From positions 5,952,001-6,016,000 of the forward strand of contig NZ_AP025730.1 of assembly GCF_023734135.1 (NCBI RefSeq): DNA of 64,000 nucleotides, in the 5' to 3' direction. This DNA comes from Sphaerotilus microaerophilus. Lineage in GTDB: Bacteria; Pseudomonadota; Gammaproteobacteria; Burkholderiales; Burkholderiaceae_C. Numbering within the stretch: the first letter of the stretch is position 1; each line of letters begins with the position of its first letter. Shown here piece after piece: positions 45,980-56,322 of the stretch. The translations under genes were made by a program, and so were the position numbers. The notes beneath the pieces are model-generated. The model worked only from the letters and a program-made list of their open reading frames with translations, searched no databases and was not told the DNA's origin.

Positions 45980-48900
45980 TCAGGCGCCCGCGTGGACAGC
46001 CTCGCCCGCGTACTGGCGGATGAGCGCGAGCAACTCGTCTTCGCGGTAGGGCTTGCCGAGGTACTGGTTGGCGCCCAGTTCCAGCGCGATGTCGCGGTGC
46101 TTCTGCGCGATGCGCGAGGTGATCATCACCACCGGCAGCCTGGCCAGCGTGGTATCGCCGCGGATGTTGCGCAGCAGGTCAAAGCCGTCCATGCGCGGCA
46201 TCTCGATGTCCGACAGCACCACCACCGGGCGTTCACCGGCCAGCATGTCCAGCGCGTCCAGTCCGTCCTTGGCCAGCGCGACCCGGTAGCCTTCACGCTC
46301 CAGCAGCCGCTTGGTGATGCGACGCACGGTGAGCGAGTCGTCCACCACCAGCACCAGCGGCGCCGGCAACGCCACCTCGTGGGACCGGGCGGCCTCGTCG
46401 CCCGGCATGGCCCCATGGGCCGACCGCATGGTCTGCAGCGCGCCAGGCCCGTAGACACTGGCCAGCGCCACCGGGTTGTAGATCAGCGCCACCGCGCCGG
46501 AGGGCAGCAGTGTCATCCCGGCCAGGCCCGGCACGCTCGACAGCTGCGGCCCGAGGTTCTTCACCACCACTTCATGGCTGCCCTGCACCTCGTCCACATG
46601 CAACGCCACGCGCTGCTGCGCCGAGCGCACGATCACCACCGGCAGCGTGCGGCCCACCTCGCTGCCGCGCGCGCTGGACTGCAGCAGGGCCCCGAGCCAG
46701 TAGAACGGCAACTGCAGGCCGCCATAACCGTAGGCGCCGGCGTCGTAGGCATCGCCAATGGTCACCGGCGTGGCCCGCTGCACCAGCTCGACCAGGTTGG
46801 AGGGCACCGCGATCGACTTGTCGCCCGCGCGCAGGATCACCACCTGCGTCACGACGGTCGTCAGCGGCAGCACCAGCTTGAAGCGGGTGCCCCGTCCGGC
46901 ATTGGTGCGGGTCTCGACCCGCCCGCCCATGGCCTGCACGTCCGAGCGCACCACGTCCATGCCCACGCCCCGGCCGGCCAGCTCGGTGACCGCCGCGGCC
47001 GTGGACAGACCGGGCGCCATGATCAGGTTGGCCAACTCGCGGTCGGACGGCCGGGCATCCGCAGCCAGCAGGCCCATCTCGATGGCGCGCGTCTTGATGC
47101 GCGCCAGGTCCAGCCCGGCACCATCGTCACGGATCTCGATGCTGACCTCGTTGCCTTCCTGCTCGGCGGTGATGACGATGCTGCCGGTCGGGTCCTTGCC
47201 GGCGGCCGCGCGCCGTTCGGGCGGCTCGATGCCATGCGTCACGCAGTTGCGCAGCAGGTGCTCGAAGGCCGCGGTCATGCGGTCCAGCACCCCCCGATCG
47301 ACTTCGATCGAACCGCCGACGATGTCGAAGCGCACCTGCTTGCCGGTCTCCTTCGAGGCTTGGCGCACGACGCGGTAGAGCCGCTCGGACAGGCTCTCGA
47401 ACTCGATCATGCGGGTGCGCAGCAGGTCACCCTGCAGCTCGCGCGTGAGACGGGCCTGCACCGCCAGCTCGTCCTCGGTGGTCTGCAGGGTGCGCTGCAT
47501 CGCGCTGCGCACCGTGGCCACGTCGTTGACCGACTCGGCCATCATGCGCGTCAGTTCCTGCAGGCGGGTGTAGCGATCGAGCTCCAGCGGGTCGAAGGCC
47601 TGCGCCGCCGCCCGTGCGGCCTCCATGCGCGATTCAAGCTGCGTCTCGGCCTGCAGCGCGATGTCGTGCAGCTGCTGGTTCAGGCGCTCCAGGTTGTCGG
47701 TCAGGTCGGCCAGCGACGAACGGATCTGTCCGACCTCGGCCTCCAGCCGGGTGCGGGTGATGCTCACCTCGCCAGCGAGGTTGACCAGCCGGTCCAGCAG
47801 CGGCGCACGCACGCGCACCGGCTGGGTGCTGGCCGGGCTGCGGTCCACCGTGACCTGGCGGCTCGCAGGCAGATTGCCCAGGAAGCGCGACCAGTCGATC
47901 GGCGCATCGGCATGCACCACTTCCATGCCGCCCGCGTCGTGCGGCCGGGCATCGAGCGTGGCCGGCACCGTGGTGCTCGCCTCGGCCTCGGCAGCCATCC
48001 CACCCGAGTCGTCCTCGGCCGGAGCCACCTCGGTCTCCGGCAGCGGGAGCAGCACGGGCACGGCCGGCATCGGCTCGCCCGGCCGCACCGACCGGGCGGC
48101 CGGCGCAGGCGCGCTCCAGTGCGCTGGCAGCGGCATCGCCCCAAGCACGGCGAGCGTGCTCGGGGACGGTGCCCCACGCTGCGCCCGCAGGGCCTCGAAG
48201 GCCGCCGCGAGGTGGTCCCCGCGCTGCTGCAGGGCCTCCAGCTCCTGGCGCAGCGGCTCGCCCGGGCCAGTCTGCAGGGCTTCGATGGCGGACTCGAATC
48301 GATGCGCCAGTTCGCCCAGGCGCATCGCCCCGGCCAGGCGCGCGCTGCCCTTGAAGGTGTGCAGCGTGCGCATGCACGCGGTCGCCAGCGCGTTGTCGCC
48401 CGGATGCATGAGCCACTCCGCTAGCTGGGTCGACAGCAGCGGCATCAGTTCTTCGGCTTCTTCCTCGAAGATCGGGAAGAGCTCGGCGTCGAGCTGGTCC
48501 TGCTGGTCGATGTCGGCGTCGAAGGCCCCGGCCGGCGGCACGGCGGCCGGGATCGGTGCAGGCATCGGCGCCGGTCCGGCGGGCACAGCCAGCCCGGTCA
48601 CCTCGCCGATGGGCTGCAGGTCGAGCGTCAAATCGGGCAGCAGGTCCAGCGGGATGTCCGCGGTCGCCCCCGTGGCGGCCTGATCGGGCAGCCCCTCGAC
48701 GAGCGGGAAGTCGACCGAGACGCCCGTGTCCACCGCGTCGCCCAGGCCCTCGTCCAGCAACAGCGGCAGGTCGATGCTGGCCAGACCGTGTGTACCGGGC
48801 GACTCGGTCGGCTCGGGCAGCGCGGGGAGGGACGCCAGCGCCGAGTCCTGCAACTCGGGCAGCAGCAGATCGGGCTCGGTCGCCGCCAGCAGCGGTTGGC

Positions 48901-51900
48901 CGTCGCCTGCCGGCTGGCCATCCGCCCAGGGCCAGGTCAGGCTGGGGTCGAGCGTCACCCGGGTCTCGCCAGCGATGGGTTGGTCCGGCTCGACCAGCGC
49001 CACAGGCGCAGACTCCTGCGAGCCGATGTCCAGGTCAAGGTCGAGGTCGGTCGACGGGAACGTCACCTCCTCTGCCAGCGGTTCGCCCACCTCGTCCTGC
49101 GAGGCAAACTGGGCAGCGGCGGCGAGTGCCCGCTGCACCTGCTCGCCCGCTGCGGCCTGCCAGGCGTGCAGTCGCTGCACCAGCTCCTCGGGCGGGCTGC
49201 GCAGGAAACCAGCGGCGAACTGGTGCAGCAGGCGACGGATCTCCTCGGCCACCTCGGTGAAGAGCGCCGCGTCGCCGGGCTCGCCCTGGCCGATGCGGTC
49301 CGAGTCGGACAGCGCGTGCTCCAGGTCCCGCGCGAGCTGGGCCAGGTCATTGAAGCCGACCGTGAACGAACTGCCCGCCAGCGAGTGCGCCAGCGCGACG
49401 GCGTTGCCGCCCACCGGCCGATGGAGCTCCAGCGCCCATTCCGCCAGCTCGGTGTTCAGGCGGCGCGACAGTTCGTCGGCCTCGTTCAGGTAGATGTTGA
49501 ACAGCGGGATCTGCAGGCGCAGCGGCCCGATGACCTTGACCTCGTCCGCCTCCTCGTCCTCGTCGTGGACCGGCGCAGCCGATTCGACGGGTTCGACCGG
49601 TTCGGCCGCCGGCGCGCTCGCACGGAAGTCCTCCAGCCGGATGACCTGTGCCCCCCCGGACGATTCCTCGAACGGCGGCACAGGCTCGTCGACGCCGATC
49701 GCGCCGCCCGCCTCGGTGGCTGCGGTCGGCTCGGCCGCGGGCGCCTCGGGCAGCAACCCAGGCTGGGGCATCACCTCGTCGACGGGCGGCTGCGCCGTGT
49801 CGCCGGCCACCGGGCCGGTGCGGGTTTCCAGCGGCGCGCGCCAGCTGTCCGGGCTGTCGAATGGCGCTGGCGCCACCCCCACCTCGATGCGCTCGACGAC
49901 GGCTTCGGCAGGCCAGTCGATGATTGGCGCCGCGGGTTCGGCAGACAGGGTGCCATCGCTTGCCGAGGCGCCCAGGTCGAGGTCGAGCCCGGCGGGCTCG
50001 ATGGGCAGATCGACGGCCTCGGCCAGATCCGGCTGTTCCTCGGCCGGCGCCTGCGCGGGCAGGCCAGCCGGTTCGCCACCGAGATCGAGGTCGAGCGCGA
50101 ATCCGGACACTTCCGGCAGCATCGAACGGCCGTCCCGCTGGGCCCCGTAGACCTCTTCCCAGATCGGCGTGAGTTCCAGCGGCCGGGTGGCCTGCAGTGG
50201 CTCCATCACCGGCGTGTTCGGCGACTCGGAGGGCACCTCCAGGTCCAGCGCGCCCAGGTCCATCGGTTCGGTGGGCACCGCGGGCGGCGCGACCGGGAAG
50301 GCCTCACCCGGCAGATGCACGCGCATCAACTCACCGGCCAGGCGCAGCGCTTCGGCCGCGGCGATCACCGGCTCGGGCACGAAGGCCTCGGCATGGCCGG
50401 CACCGATCGCGTCGACCCAGGCGTCGAAGTACTGCAGCGCATCCGAGGTGAAGGTGCGCAGGTCGGCACTGGCCGGCGCCTGCTCGGCCAGCCAGTGGTT
50501 GTACAGCTGCTCGCCAGCCCAGGCGGCCTCGCCGAAGGCCGCCAGCCCGACCATGCGCGCGCTGCCCTTCAAGGTGTGGAAGGCACGCCGCACGGTGGTG
50601 AGCTGCGCCACGTCGGAGGGCGCCTCGGCCAGGATCGCCAGCGCGCCTTCGGCCTGGGCAAGCACGTCGCGCGATTCCTCCAGGAAGACGTCGCGCATCT
50701 CCTGGTCGTCCTCCAGCCCGGTGGGCACGAAGGCCGGCGGCTCGTCCAGCTGCAGCGGGATCGGCCTGGAAATCAGGCTGGGCGCGGCCACGGGCTCCAG
50801 GCCGACCGGATTCGTGGCCGTGGCGACGAAATCGTTGAGCGCCTGGGCCACGTGCTCGCGTGCGGCCTCCTCGGCACCGGCCTGATGGTCGATCCGGTCC
50901 AGCGCCTCCTGCGCAGCCGTCAAGCTGGCCGTCAACGCCGGCTGGCGAGTGACCTGACGCTCCTTCGACAGGGCGTCGATCTGGGCCGACACGGCCTGCA
51001 GCGGCACCTCGTCGCGCTGCACCGCCGCCGCGATCGCGTGGGCGCGGTCGATCAGGTCCGGCGCCATGGCGCTGCGGCCCATCACCGGCGCCAGGATGCC
51101 GGTGGAGGCGTCGTAGCGGAACAGCGAACGAGCCATCTGCGGCTGCACGCTGAGCATGTCGATCAGGAAGCCCAGCGCGCCCAGGTTGCCCGCCAGGCGC
51201 TGGAAGGACTCCAGCGTCGCGATCGCCTGCGGATCGGCCTCGTCGTGCAACAGGTGCTCGACATCCTCGCGCATGCGTGCGCTGGCCTGCACCGCGGCGT
51301 TGACGCCAAGCACCGAGAGCACGCCGCGCATCGACACCAGCTGCCCCGGCACCGCCACCAGCAGCGCACTTTCACGCGGGTTGCGGAAGTACTGGTCGAT
51401 CTGCCGCTCGACCTCGGACAGCGTGGCGCGCAGCTCATGCACGACGCTGCCCATGGTCTGGCGGTCGGACACGCGGCGGTACAGCTCCTCCATCCAGGGT
51501 TCGAGCGACTGCGGCGGCTCGCCGGCCGCCGCCGCCGCGATGCGCTGCGCGAGCCGCTCGGAACGAGCGGCCTGGTCGGGCTGATCGAACTCGCCCTCCT
51601 CAAGGGAGGCATCCAGGTACAGCAGGCTGGTGGCGACTTCCATCGCCAGCGGTACGGCCGGCGGCCGCGCCAGCCGCCCGGTGTGTACCGCGGCGTGCGA
51701 CAGCGCCTCGGCCAGGTGGGTGCCCGCCGGGTAGAGGCGGCGGATCGAGTCGCCCACCAGGCTGAAGGATTCGAGCAGGCTGTCCAGCCGGTGCAGCTCG
51801 CCGCCAGCCACGCCGTTCCAGGCCTCCTTGGCCGCCGCCACGCGCTTGCGGGCCTGGCCGACCAGGCCCGGATCGACACGGCCGTAGAACACCGCGTGGT

Positions 51901-52852
51901 AGTCGACCGCCGGCTCGTCACCCAGGCGGTAGGCCTGCCGTACGCTCGCCAGCCAGGGCGCCGTCGCCACTGCCGCATCCTGGGCCGGGACCGCGCAACG
52001 GGCGCAGTAGAACAGCAGGTCCTGGGCGAGGCGGTCCGACACCTCCAGATCGCCCTTGCCACGCGCACGCAGCTGCGCCATCACGCGCGAGGCGCTGCGC
52101 TTGACGAAGACGTCCGGCGCCAGCAGACCGAGGCCCCAGGCTTCGAAGAAGGCCGCGGCGATGCGCCAGAAGGTGGCCGGCGCCACCGACGCCGGGCTGG
52201 CAAGGGCCGACTCGGTGGCGATCAGGCCACAGTCACGCGCCAGGGCTGCCGCCGCGTCGGAGGCGTTGCTGCGCACCAGCGCCAGCAGGCGGCGCTCGAA
52301 ATCGGCCTGCATCGCCCCCGGTCGCGGCCCCACGGTGGCCACGGTCGACTCGGGCGGCAGCACCTCGCGCCAGCGCCAGTCGTGCAGCCAGAGGTCGGCG
52401 GGATGCACACGCTCGGCGCCGTTGAGTTCAAGCAGCGCGCGCAGTTGCGGGAACAGCGCGACCGCTGGCGCCGGCTTGCCGGCCAGGCGCCGGCCCATGT
52501 AGTCCAGCAGGGCGAAGGAAGCCCGTTCGACCGTCTCCACACCGGCCGGATCGATGCGCCCGGCCCGACCGATGAAGCGCTGTACCGCGGCCTCGGCGGC
52601 GCGCAGCAGCTGCGCGCCCTCGGGCATGTTGACCAGCTCCAGCGCGCCAACACCCTGATGCAGGTGCTGGCGCGCGGTGCGCAGCACGGTGGGCTCTATG
52701 TCATCAAGGTCCGACTGCCGGCTGGCCTCGGCATCACGCAGGTAGCGGCGCAGCGCCTTGTGCGCGGCTTCCAGCGTCTTGCGCAGCTCTTCGTGCACCC
52801 AGGCCAGGGCGCTGAGATCATCGGTGGCTGCCACTGGGGTTGGGTTGTCCAT
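45980..52852 (-). CDS. chpA: ChpA/PilL: hybrid CheA-type kinase of the twitching-motility system
   Basis: A 2,290-residue multidomain kinase. The N-terminal part (1-700) holds degenerate Hpt-like helical repeats without a phosphorylatable His. Three Hpt domains follow: His759 in FHTLKGSA, His1156 in HSLAGSS (Lys replaced by Ala), and His1498 in LHTFKGSA. Acidic linkers between them repeat LDLDLG (920-925, 956-961, 1270-1277). The CheA dimerisation and ATPase core has NCVTHGIE (His1873), DDGAGLD and GRGVGMDVV. A CheW-like domain follows, then a receiver with acceptor Asp2215 in LSDIEMP. It should phosphorylate PilG and PilH. It lies 64 bases after pilJ. Confidence 0.95.
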   Translation of the reverse strand: MDNPTPVAATDDLSALAWVHEELRKTLEAAHKALRRYLRDAEASRQSDLDDIEPTVLRTARQHLHQGVGALELVNMPEGAQLLRAAEAAVQRFIGRAGRIDPAGVETVERASFALLDYMGRRLAGKPAPAVALFPQLRALLELNGAERVHPADLWLHDWRWREVLPPESTVATVGPRPGAMQADFERRLLALVRSNASDAAAALARDCGLIATESALASPASVAPATFWRIAAAFFEAWGLGLLAPDVFVKRSASRVMAQLRARGKGDLEVSDRLAQDLLFYCARCAVPAQDAAVATAPWLASVRQAYRLGDEPAVDYHAVFYGRVDPGLVGQARKRVAAAKEAWNGVAGGELHRLDSLLESFSLVGDSIRRLYPAGTHLAEALSHAAVHTGRLARPPAVPLAMEVATSLLYLDASLEEGEFDQPDQAARSERLAQRIAAAAAGEPPQSLEPWMEELYRRVSDRQTMGSVVHELRATLSEVERQIDQYFRNPRESALLVAVPGQLVSMRGVLSVLGVNAAVQASARMREDVEHLLHDEADPQAIATLESFQRLAGNLGALGFLIDMLSVQPQMARSLFRYDASTGILAPVMGRSAMAPDLIDRAHAIAAAVQRDEVPLQAVSAQIDALSKERQVTRQPALTASLTAAQEALDRIDHQAGAEEAAREHVAQALNDFVATATNPVGLEPVAAPSLISRPIPLQLDEPPAFVPTGLEDDQEMRDVFLEESRDVLAQAEGALAILAEAPSDVAQLTTVRRAFHTLKGSARMVGLAAFGEAAWAGEQLYNHWLAEQAPASADLRTFTSDALQYFDAWVDAIGAGHAEAFVPEPVIAAAEALRLAGELMRVHLPGEAFPVAPPAVPTEPMDLGALDLEVPSESPNTPVMEPLQATRPLELTPIWEEVYGAQRDGRSMLPEVSGFALDLDLGGEPAGLPAQAPAEEQPDLAEAVDLPIEPAGLDLDLGASASDGTLSAEPAAPIIDWPAEAVVERIEVGVAPAPFDSPDSWRAPLETRTGPVAGDTAQPPVDEVMPQPGLLPEAPAAEPTAATEAGGAIGVDEPVPPFEESSGGAQVIRLEDFRASAPAAEPVEPVESAAPVHDEDEEADEVKVIGPLRLQIPLFNIYLNEADELSRRLNTELAEWALELHRPVGGNAVALAHSLAGSSFTVGFNDLAQLARDLEHALSDSDRIGQGEPGDAALFTEVAEEIRRLLHQFAAGFLRSPPEELVQRLHAWQAAAGEQVQRALAAAAQFASQDEVGEPLAEEVTFPSTDLDLDLDIGSQESAPVALVEPDQPIAGETRVTLDPSLTWPWADGQPAGDGQPLLAATEPDLLLPELQDSALASLPALPEPTESPGTHGLASIDLPLLLDEGLGDAVDTGVSVDFPLVEGLPDQAATGATADIPLDLLPDLTLDLQPIGEVTGLAVPAGPAPMPAPIPAAVPPAGAFDADIDQQDQLDAELFPIFEEEAEELMPLLSTQLAEWLMHPGDNALATACMRTLHTFKGSARLAGAMRLGELAHRFESAIEALQTGPGEPLRQELEALQQRGDHLAAAFEALRAQRGAPSPSTLAVLGAMPLPAHWSAPAPAARSVRPGEPMPAVPVLLPLPETEVAPAEDDSGGMAAEAEASTTVPATLDARPHDAGGMEVVHADAPIDWSRFLGNLPASRQVTVDRSPASTQPVRVRAPLLDRLVNLAGEVSITRTRLEAEVGQIRSSLADLTDNLERLNQQLHDIALQAETQLESRMEAARAAAQAFDPLELDRYTRLQELTRMMAESVNDVATVRSAMQRTLQTTEDELAVQARLTRELQGDLLRTRMIEFESLSERLYRVVRQASKETGKQVRFDIVGGSIEVDRGVLDRMTAAFEHLLRNCVTHGIEPPERRAAAGKDPTGSIVITAEQEGNEVSIEIRDDGAGLDLARIKTRAIEMGLLAADARPSDRELANLIMAPGLSTAAAVTELAGRGVGMDVVRSDVQAMGGRVETRTNAGRGTRFKLVLPLTTVVTQVVILRAGDKSIAVPSNLVELVQRATPVTIGDAYDAGAYGYGGLQLPFYWLGALLQSSARGSEVGRTLPVVIVRSAQQRVALHVDEVQGSHEVVVKNLGPQLSSVPGLAGMTLLPSGAVALIYNPVALASVYGPGALQTMRSAHGAMPGDEAARSHEVALPAPLVLVVDDSLTVRRITKRLLEREGYRVALAKDGLDALDMLAGERPVVVLSDIEMPRMDGFDLLRNIRGDTTLARLPVVMITSRIAQKHRDIALELGANQYLGKPYREDELLALIRQYAGEAVHAGA

Positions 52853-52916
52853 CGGGGTTCAGGGGGCAGCGGCTCGGGGCGTACGTTGCGGGGGCATCGA
52901 CACGGTGCGGGCCGGC

Positions 52917-55253
52917 TCAGGCAATCTTGAATCGGGCCACCGACTGACGCAACTCCTCGGCGGTGCGCGAGAGCTGGCGCACCAGCTGGGCGGTCGAGCG
53001 GGTCCCTTCGCCGGTCTGCTCGGTCACAGCGAAGATGTGCTGGATGTTCTGCGCCACGATGGTGGCGGATTCGGCCTCGCGGCGCGACTGGGCGGAAATG
53101 TCCTCGATCAGTTCGGCCAGCTGGCGCGAGACCCGATCGATCTCGGCCAGCGCGGTGCCGGCGTTGTCGGACAGCTTGGCTCCCTCGACCACGCCCTGGG
53201 TGGAACGCTCCATGGCCGCCACCGCATCGGCGGTATCGGTCTGGATGGTCTTGACCAGCACGGCGATGGCGCGGGTGGCGTCGGCCGAGCGCTCGGCCAG
53301 GCGCTGCACCTCCTCGGCCACCACCGAGAAACCCCGTCCGGCTTCACCCGCCGAGGCGGCCTGGATGGCCGCATTCAGCGCCAGCACGTTGGTCTGCTCG
53401 GTGATGTCGGAGATCAGCTCGGTGATCTCGCCGATCTCCTGCGAGCTCTCGCCCAGGCGCTTGATGCGCTTGGAGGTTTCCTGGATCTGCTCGCGGATGG
53501 TGTTCATGCCGCTGATGGTGTCGAGCACCGCGGTCAGGCCGGAGGTGGCCGCCGTCAGCGACTCGCGGGCCACATCGGCCGACTGCTGGGCCTGGCCGGA
53601 CACGCGCTGGATGCGCCCGGCCATCTGCAGCACCGCCTCGCCGGTCTCGCGGATCTCACGCAGCTGCTCGTCCGACGCGGCCAGCAGCTCGGTGGAGGTT
53701 GCCTCGACCTGCTGGGTGGTGTCGGTCACCCGGGCCACCGTGCCCTGCACCTGCGACACCAGCGTGCGCAGCTCCTCGACGGTGTAGTTCACCGAGTCGG
53801 CGATGGCGCCGGTGATGTCCTCGGTCACGGTGGCCTGCTGGGTCAGGTCGCCTTCGGCCACCGACTGCAGCTCGTTCATCAGCCGCAGGATGGCGGCCTG
53901 GTTGGCATCGTTGACGCGCTTGGCCTCGCGTTCCTGGCGCTCGGCCTCCTGGCGTTGGGCCTCGGCCACCACCGCCCGCTGGCGCTGGCCGTGGGTGAAC
54001 ACCAGCAGCAGTCCGACGCCACCCACCCCCACCAGCAGCAATGCAGCAGTGATCAGCGCCACGTTGAACCAGCCCATGCCGCCAGCGGCCGACAGGCTGG
54101 CCTGCACCTGCGCCAGCCCCTGGCGCAACGCCGCGCTATCGGCCAGCACCGCCGTCTGGGCCTCGCGGGCAGCAACCAGCCCCTGCAGGTTGCCCAGGAT
54201 GGAGCCAGCCTGGGTGCGCAGCTGGTCGTGTGCGGCAATCAGCGCCTGCAGGCGCTCACGGGTGGCCGCGTCGCGGGTGGCCGTCAGGCGCAGTTCGGCG
54301 CTGCCATCGAGCAGTCCGTGGGCAATGTCACGGAAGGTATTCAGGTCCTTGCCCAGCAGGAACACCGCCTCGGGCGATACGCCGCGCGCACCGACGGTCT
54401 CCTGCGCGGACTTGCCGATGCGCTGCGTGAGCATCACCAGCCGGCCCGCCGCGGACACCTCGGTGGACAGCGCATCCTGCTGCACCTTGAAGGCAGCCAC
54501 GGCCTCGGCAGTGTCGAGCATCTCGCCGGACTGGCGCTGGATGACCTGCAGCGCCTGCCCCACCTGCGTCAGCAGCTTTTCCTGGGCCAGGATGGTGCCG
54601 GCGTTCTTTTCAGCCCGGTCCACCAGCGGCAGCAGCGGCTCCAGGGCCCGTTGCGCGCCGGCCGGCGCGGCATCGAGCCCGGCCTCGGAGCTGCTGCCGT
54701 GCAGGCCGCGCACGTTGCGCGCCAGCACCGCAGCGGATTCACGCACCTCAGCGAACGCGGGTGCCTGCCCCACCAGGGCCTGCAGCACCGACTTGGCCAG
54801 CCGCTGCGATTCCATCAGGGCCTGCCCGGTGGCACCCACCTGGGCGGCACTGCCACCCGCAGTACGCACTGCCAGCACCGAGGCCAGCACCAGGACGAAC
54901 AGGCCCAGCGACAGCAACACCACCAGCAGCAGTTGCTGGCGCTCCGGGGCCAGATGGCCAATCAGCGGCAGGCGCGAGCCGGCCCGGGACGCGTCCACGC
55001 GTTGCGACTCCAGCGGCAGCGAGCGGGTGTGCAGGTAACCCGAAGCCGCCCCGGAAGGCGACGCCTCGCTGATGATGGAGGCCGCCTCGGCATCAGCCAC
55101 CGCGCTGCGCTGTGCCGAATCCTGCTGCACGGTCGCCGGCCCGTCGGCGGCGTCACCCGAAGGCAGGTAGGCGCCGCCGTAGGACACGTCATCGGCCAGT
55201 TCGTCGGCACGCTGTTGGGCGTCGGGACGCTTGAATCGATCCAGCAAACTCAT
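52917..55253 (-). CDS. pilJ: PilJ: methyl-accepting chemoreceptor for type IV pili
   Basis: The 778-residue transducer has a cytoplasmic N-terminal extension of about 105 residues, TM1 (107-129), a periplasmic region with PilJ-type four-helix bundles, and TM2 around 395-420. A HAMP segment and the cytoplasmic signalling hairpin follow, with tip [20 protein letters not shown]. The family member in Pseudomonas is about 680 residues and begins near TM1, so the extension is extra. PilJ senses pilus-related input and activates ChpA through PilI. Confidence 0.93.
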   Translation of the reverse strand: MSLLDRFKRPDAQQRADELADDVSYGGAYLPSGDAADGPATVQQDSAQRSAVADAEAASIISEASPSGAASGYLHTRSLPLESQRVDASRAGSRLPLIGHLAPERQQLLLVVLLSLGLFVLVLASVLAVRTAGGSAAQVGATGQALMESQRLAKSVLQALVGQAPAFAEVRESAAVLARNVRGLHGSSSEAGLDAAPAGAQRALEPLLPLVDRAEKNAGTILAQEKLLTQVGQALQVIQRQSGEMLDTAEAVAAFKVQQDALSTEVSAAGRLVMLTQRIGKSAQETVGARGVSPEAVFLLGKDLNTFRDIAHGLLDGSAELRLTATRDAATRERLQALIAAHDQLRTQAGSILGNLQGLVAAREAQTAVLADSAALRQGLAQVQASLSAAGGMGWFNVALITAALLLVGVGGVGLLLVFTHGQRQRAVVAEAQRQEAERQEREAKRVNDANQAAILRLMNELQSVAEGDLTQQATVTEDITGAIADSVNYTVEELRTLVSQVQGTVARVTDTTQQVEATSTELLAASDEQLREIRETGEAVLQMAGRIQRVSGQAQQSADVARESLTAATSGLTAVLDTISGMNTIREQIQETSKRIKRLGESSQEIGEITELISDITEQTNVLALNAAIQAASAGEAGRGFSVVAEEVQRLAERSADATRAIAVLVKTIQTDTADAVAAMERSTQGVVEGAKLSDNAGTALAEIDRVSRQLAELIEDISAQSRREAESATIVAQNIQHIFAVTEQTGEGTRSTAQLVRQLSRTAEELRQSVARFKIA

Positions 55254-55319
55254 CCTCGCCTCGTCTTTCCGCAGGTTGATCCGGTGAGGAAGAACATCGC
55301 AGCACAGTGCATCATGAGG

Positions 55320-55850
55320 TCATTCACGGCCGGCAATGCGCAGGAAACGCTCGTCACGCGCCAACACCGCCAGGCTCAGCTCCTGCCACACCCGCCCCGC
55401 GACATCGCGGTAACGCGCCCCGACAAAGGCCGGCCGTGCCGGATCCTGCGGCGCCTCGGGCGTGAGTTGTTCGGCATTGCGCAGGCCGGCCAGCCGGTCG
55501 ACGAGCAACGCCACGTTGATTTCCAGCTTCGGGTTGAAGGCCACCAGCCGGGCCTGGTCACGCACCGCCTGCGGCACGCGCTCGCGCAGCCCCAGGAAGC
55601 CCGCCAGGTCCACCACGCCAGTCAGGGCGCCACGCAGGTTGGCCACGCCGAGGAACCAGGGCAGCACGTGAGGCACCGTCACCAGCGCACCGGGCTGGAA
55701 GATCTCGCCCGCCTCGATCAGCGGCAGCAGGAACGGGTACCCCGCCGACTCGACCGCGAGCCAGCCCACGGTGGGCTCCAGTTCACGCGCCTCCTGCAGG
55801 CGCTCGGCGAGCCGCCCCTGCAGTTCTCGCAGGGCTTCCTTGTTGGCCAT
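55320..55850 (-). CDS. pilI: PilI: CheW-like adaptor
   Basis: The 176-residue CheW-domain protein (ANKEALRELQGRLAERLQEA ...) couples PilJ to ChpA. Conserved parts include VPHVLPWFLGVANLRGALTGVVDLAGFLGL. The ATG at 55850 is preferred; a TTG two codons upstream is in frame. It lies 14 bases after pilH and 66 bases before pilJ. Confidence 0.9.
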   Translation of the reverse strand: MANKEALRELQGRLAERLQEARELEPTVGWLAVESAGYPFLLPLIEAGEIFQPGALVTVPHVLPWFLGVANLRGALTGVVDLAGFLGLRERVPQAVRDQARLVAFNPKLEINVALLVDRLAGLRNAEQLTPEAPQDPARPAFVGARYRDVAGRVWQELSLAVLARDERFLRIAGRE

Positions 55851-55864
55851 CGACAACCCCGCCC

Positions 55865-56230
55865 TCAGCCGAAGGCGCGAATCTTCTGCACCAGCTCGTC
55901 CGGATTGACGGGCTTGACCACATAGTCACGCGCACCTTGCCGCATTCCCCACACCTTGTCGGTCTCCTGATTCTTGCTGGTGCACATGATCACCGGCACA
56001 TCAGCGTACTGCGGGTCGCGTGTAATCGTCCGTGTCAACTGAAACCCATTGAGACCGGGCATCACCACGTCCATCAGGATCAGGTCGGGCTTCTCCTCGG
56101 CAATGCGGCGCAGCGCCTCGTTGCCGTTCTCGGCGGTACGCACCCTGAAGCCCTGACGGCTCAGCACGTCAGACAGGAAATGAAGTTCAGTTTTCGAATC
56201 ATCCACCAGCAGGATGTTATGGATCGGCAT
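55865..56230 (-). CDS. pilH: PilH: CheY-like response regulator
   Basis: This 121-residue single receiver domain has the acidic pair in ILLVDDSKTE, the acceptor Asp in LILMDVVMPGLNGF, the Thr/Ser in VIMCTSKNQETD and the switch Lys in YVVKPVNPDEL. PilH is thought to tune or drain phosphate from the Chp pathway and to influence pilus retraction. It lies 92 bases after pilG. Confidence 0.93.
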   Translation of the reverse strand: MPIHNILLVDDSKTELHFLSDVLSRQGFRVRTAENGNEALRRIAEEKPDLILMDVVMPGLNGFQLTRTITRDPQYADVPVIMCTSKNQETDKVWGMRQGARDYVVKPVNPDELVQKIRAFG

Positions 56231-56322
56231 GGCGCATCCTCAAGGCATGACCCGTAGGCAGGCCCACGAACCGCGACGGTTCATCAGGCGCGAGCATAGA
56301 CCAGTGACCGCCAGGGCGACGG

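Noticed and set aside
48788..52930. 1,380-codon open frame on the plus strand
   Set aside because: It lies wholly antisense to chpA, is rich in Arg, Gly, His and Gln, and has no recognisable domain. It is a GC-content shadow.
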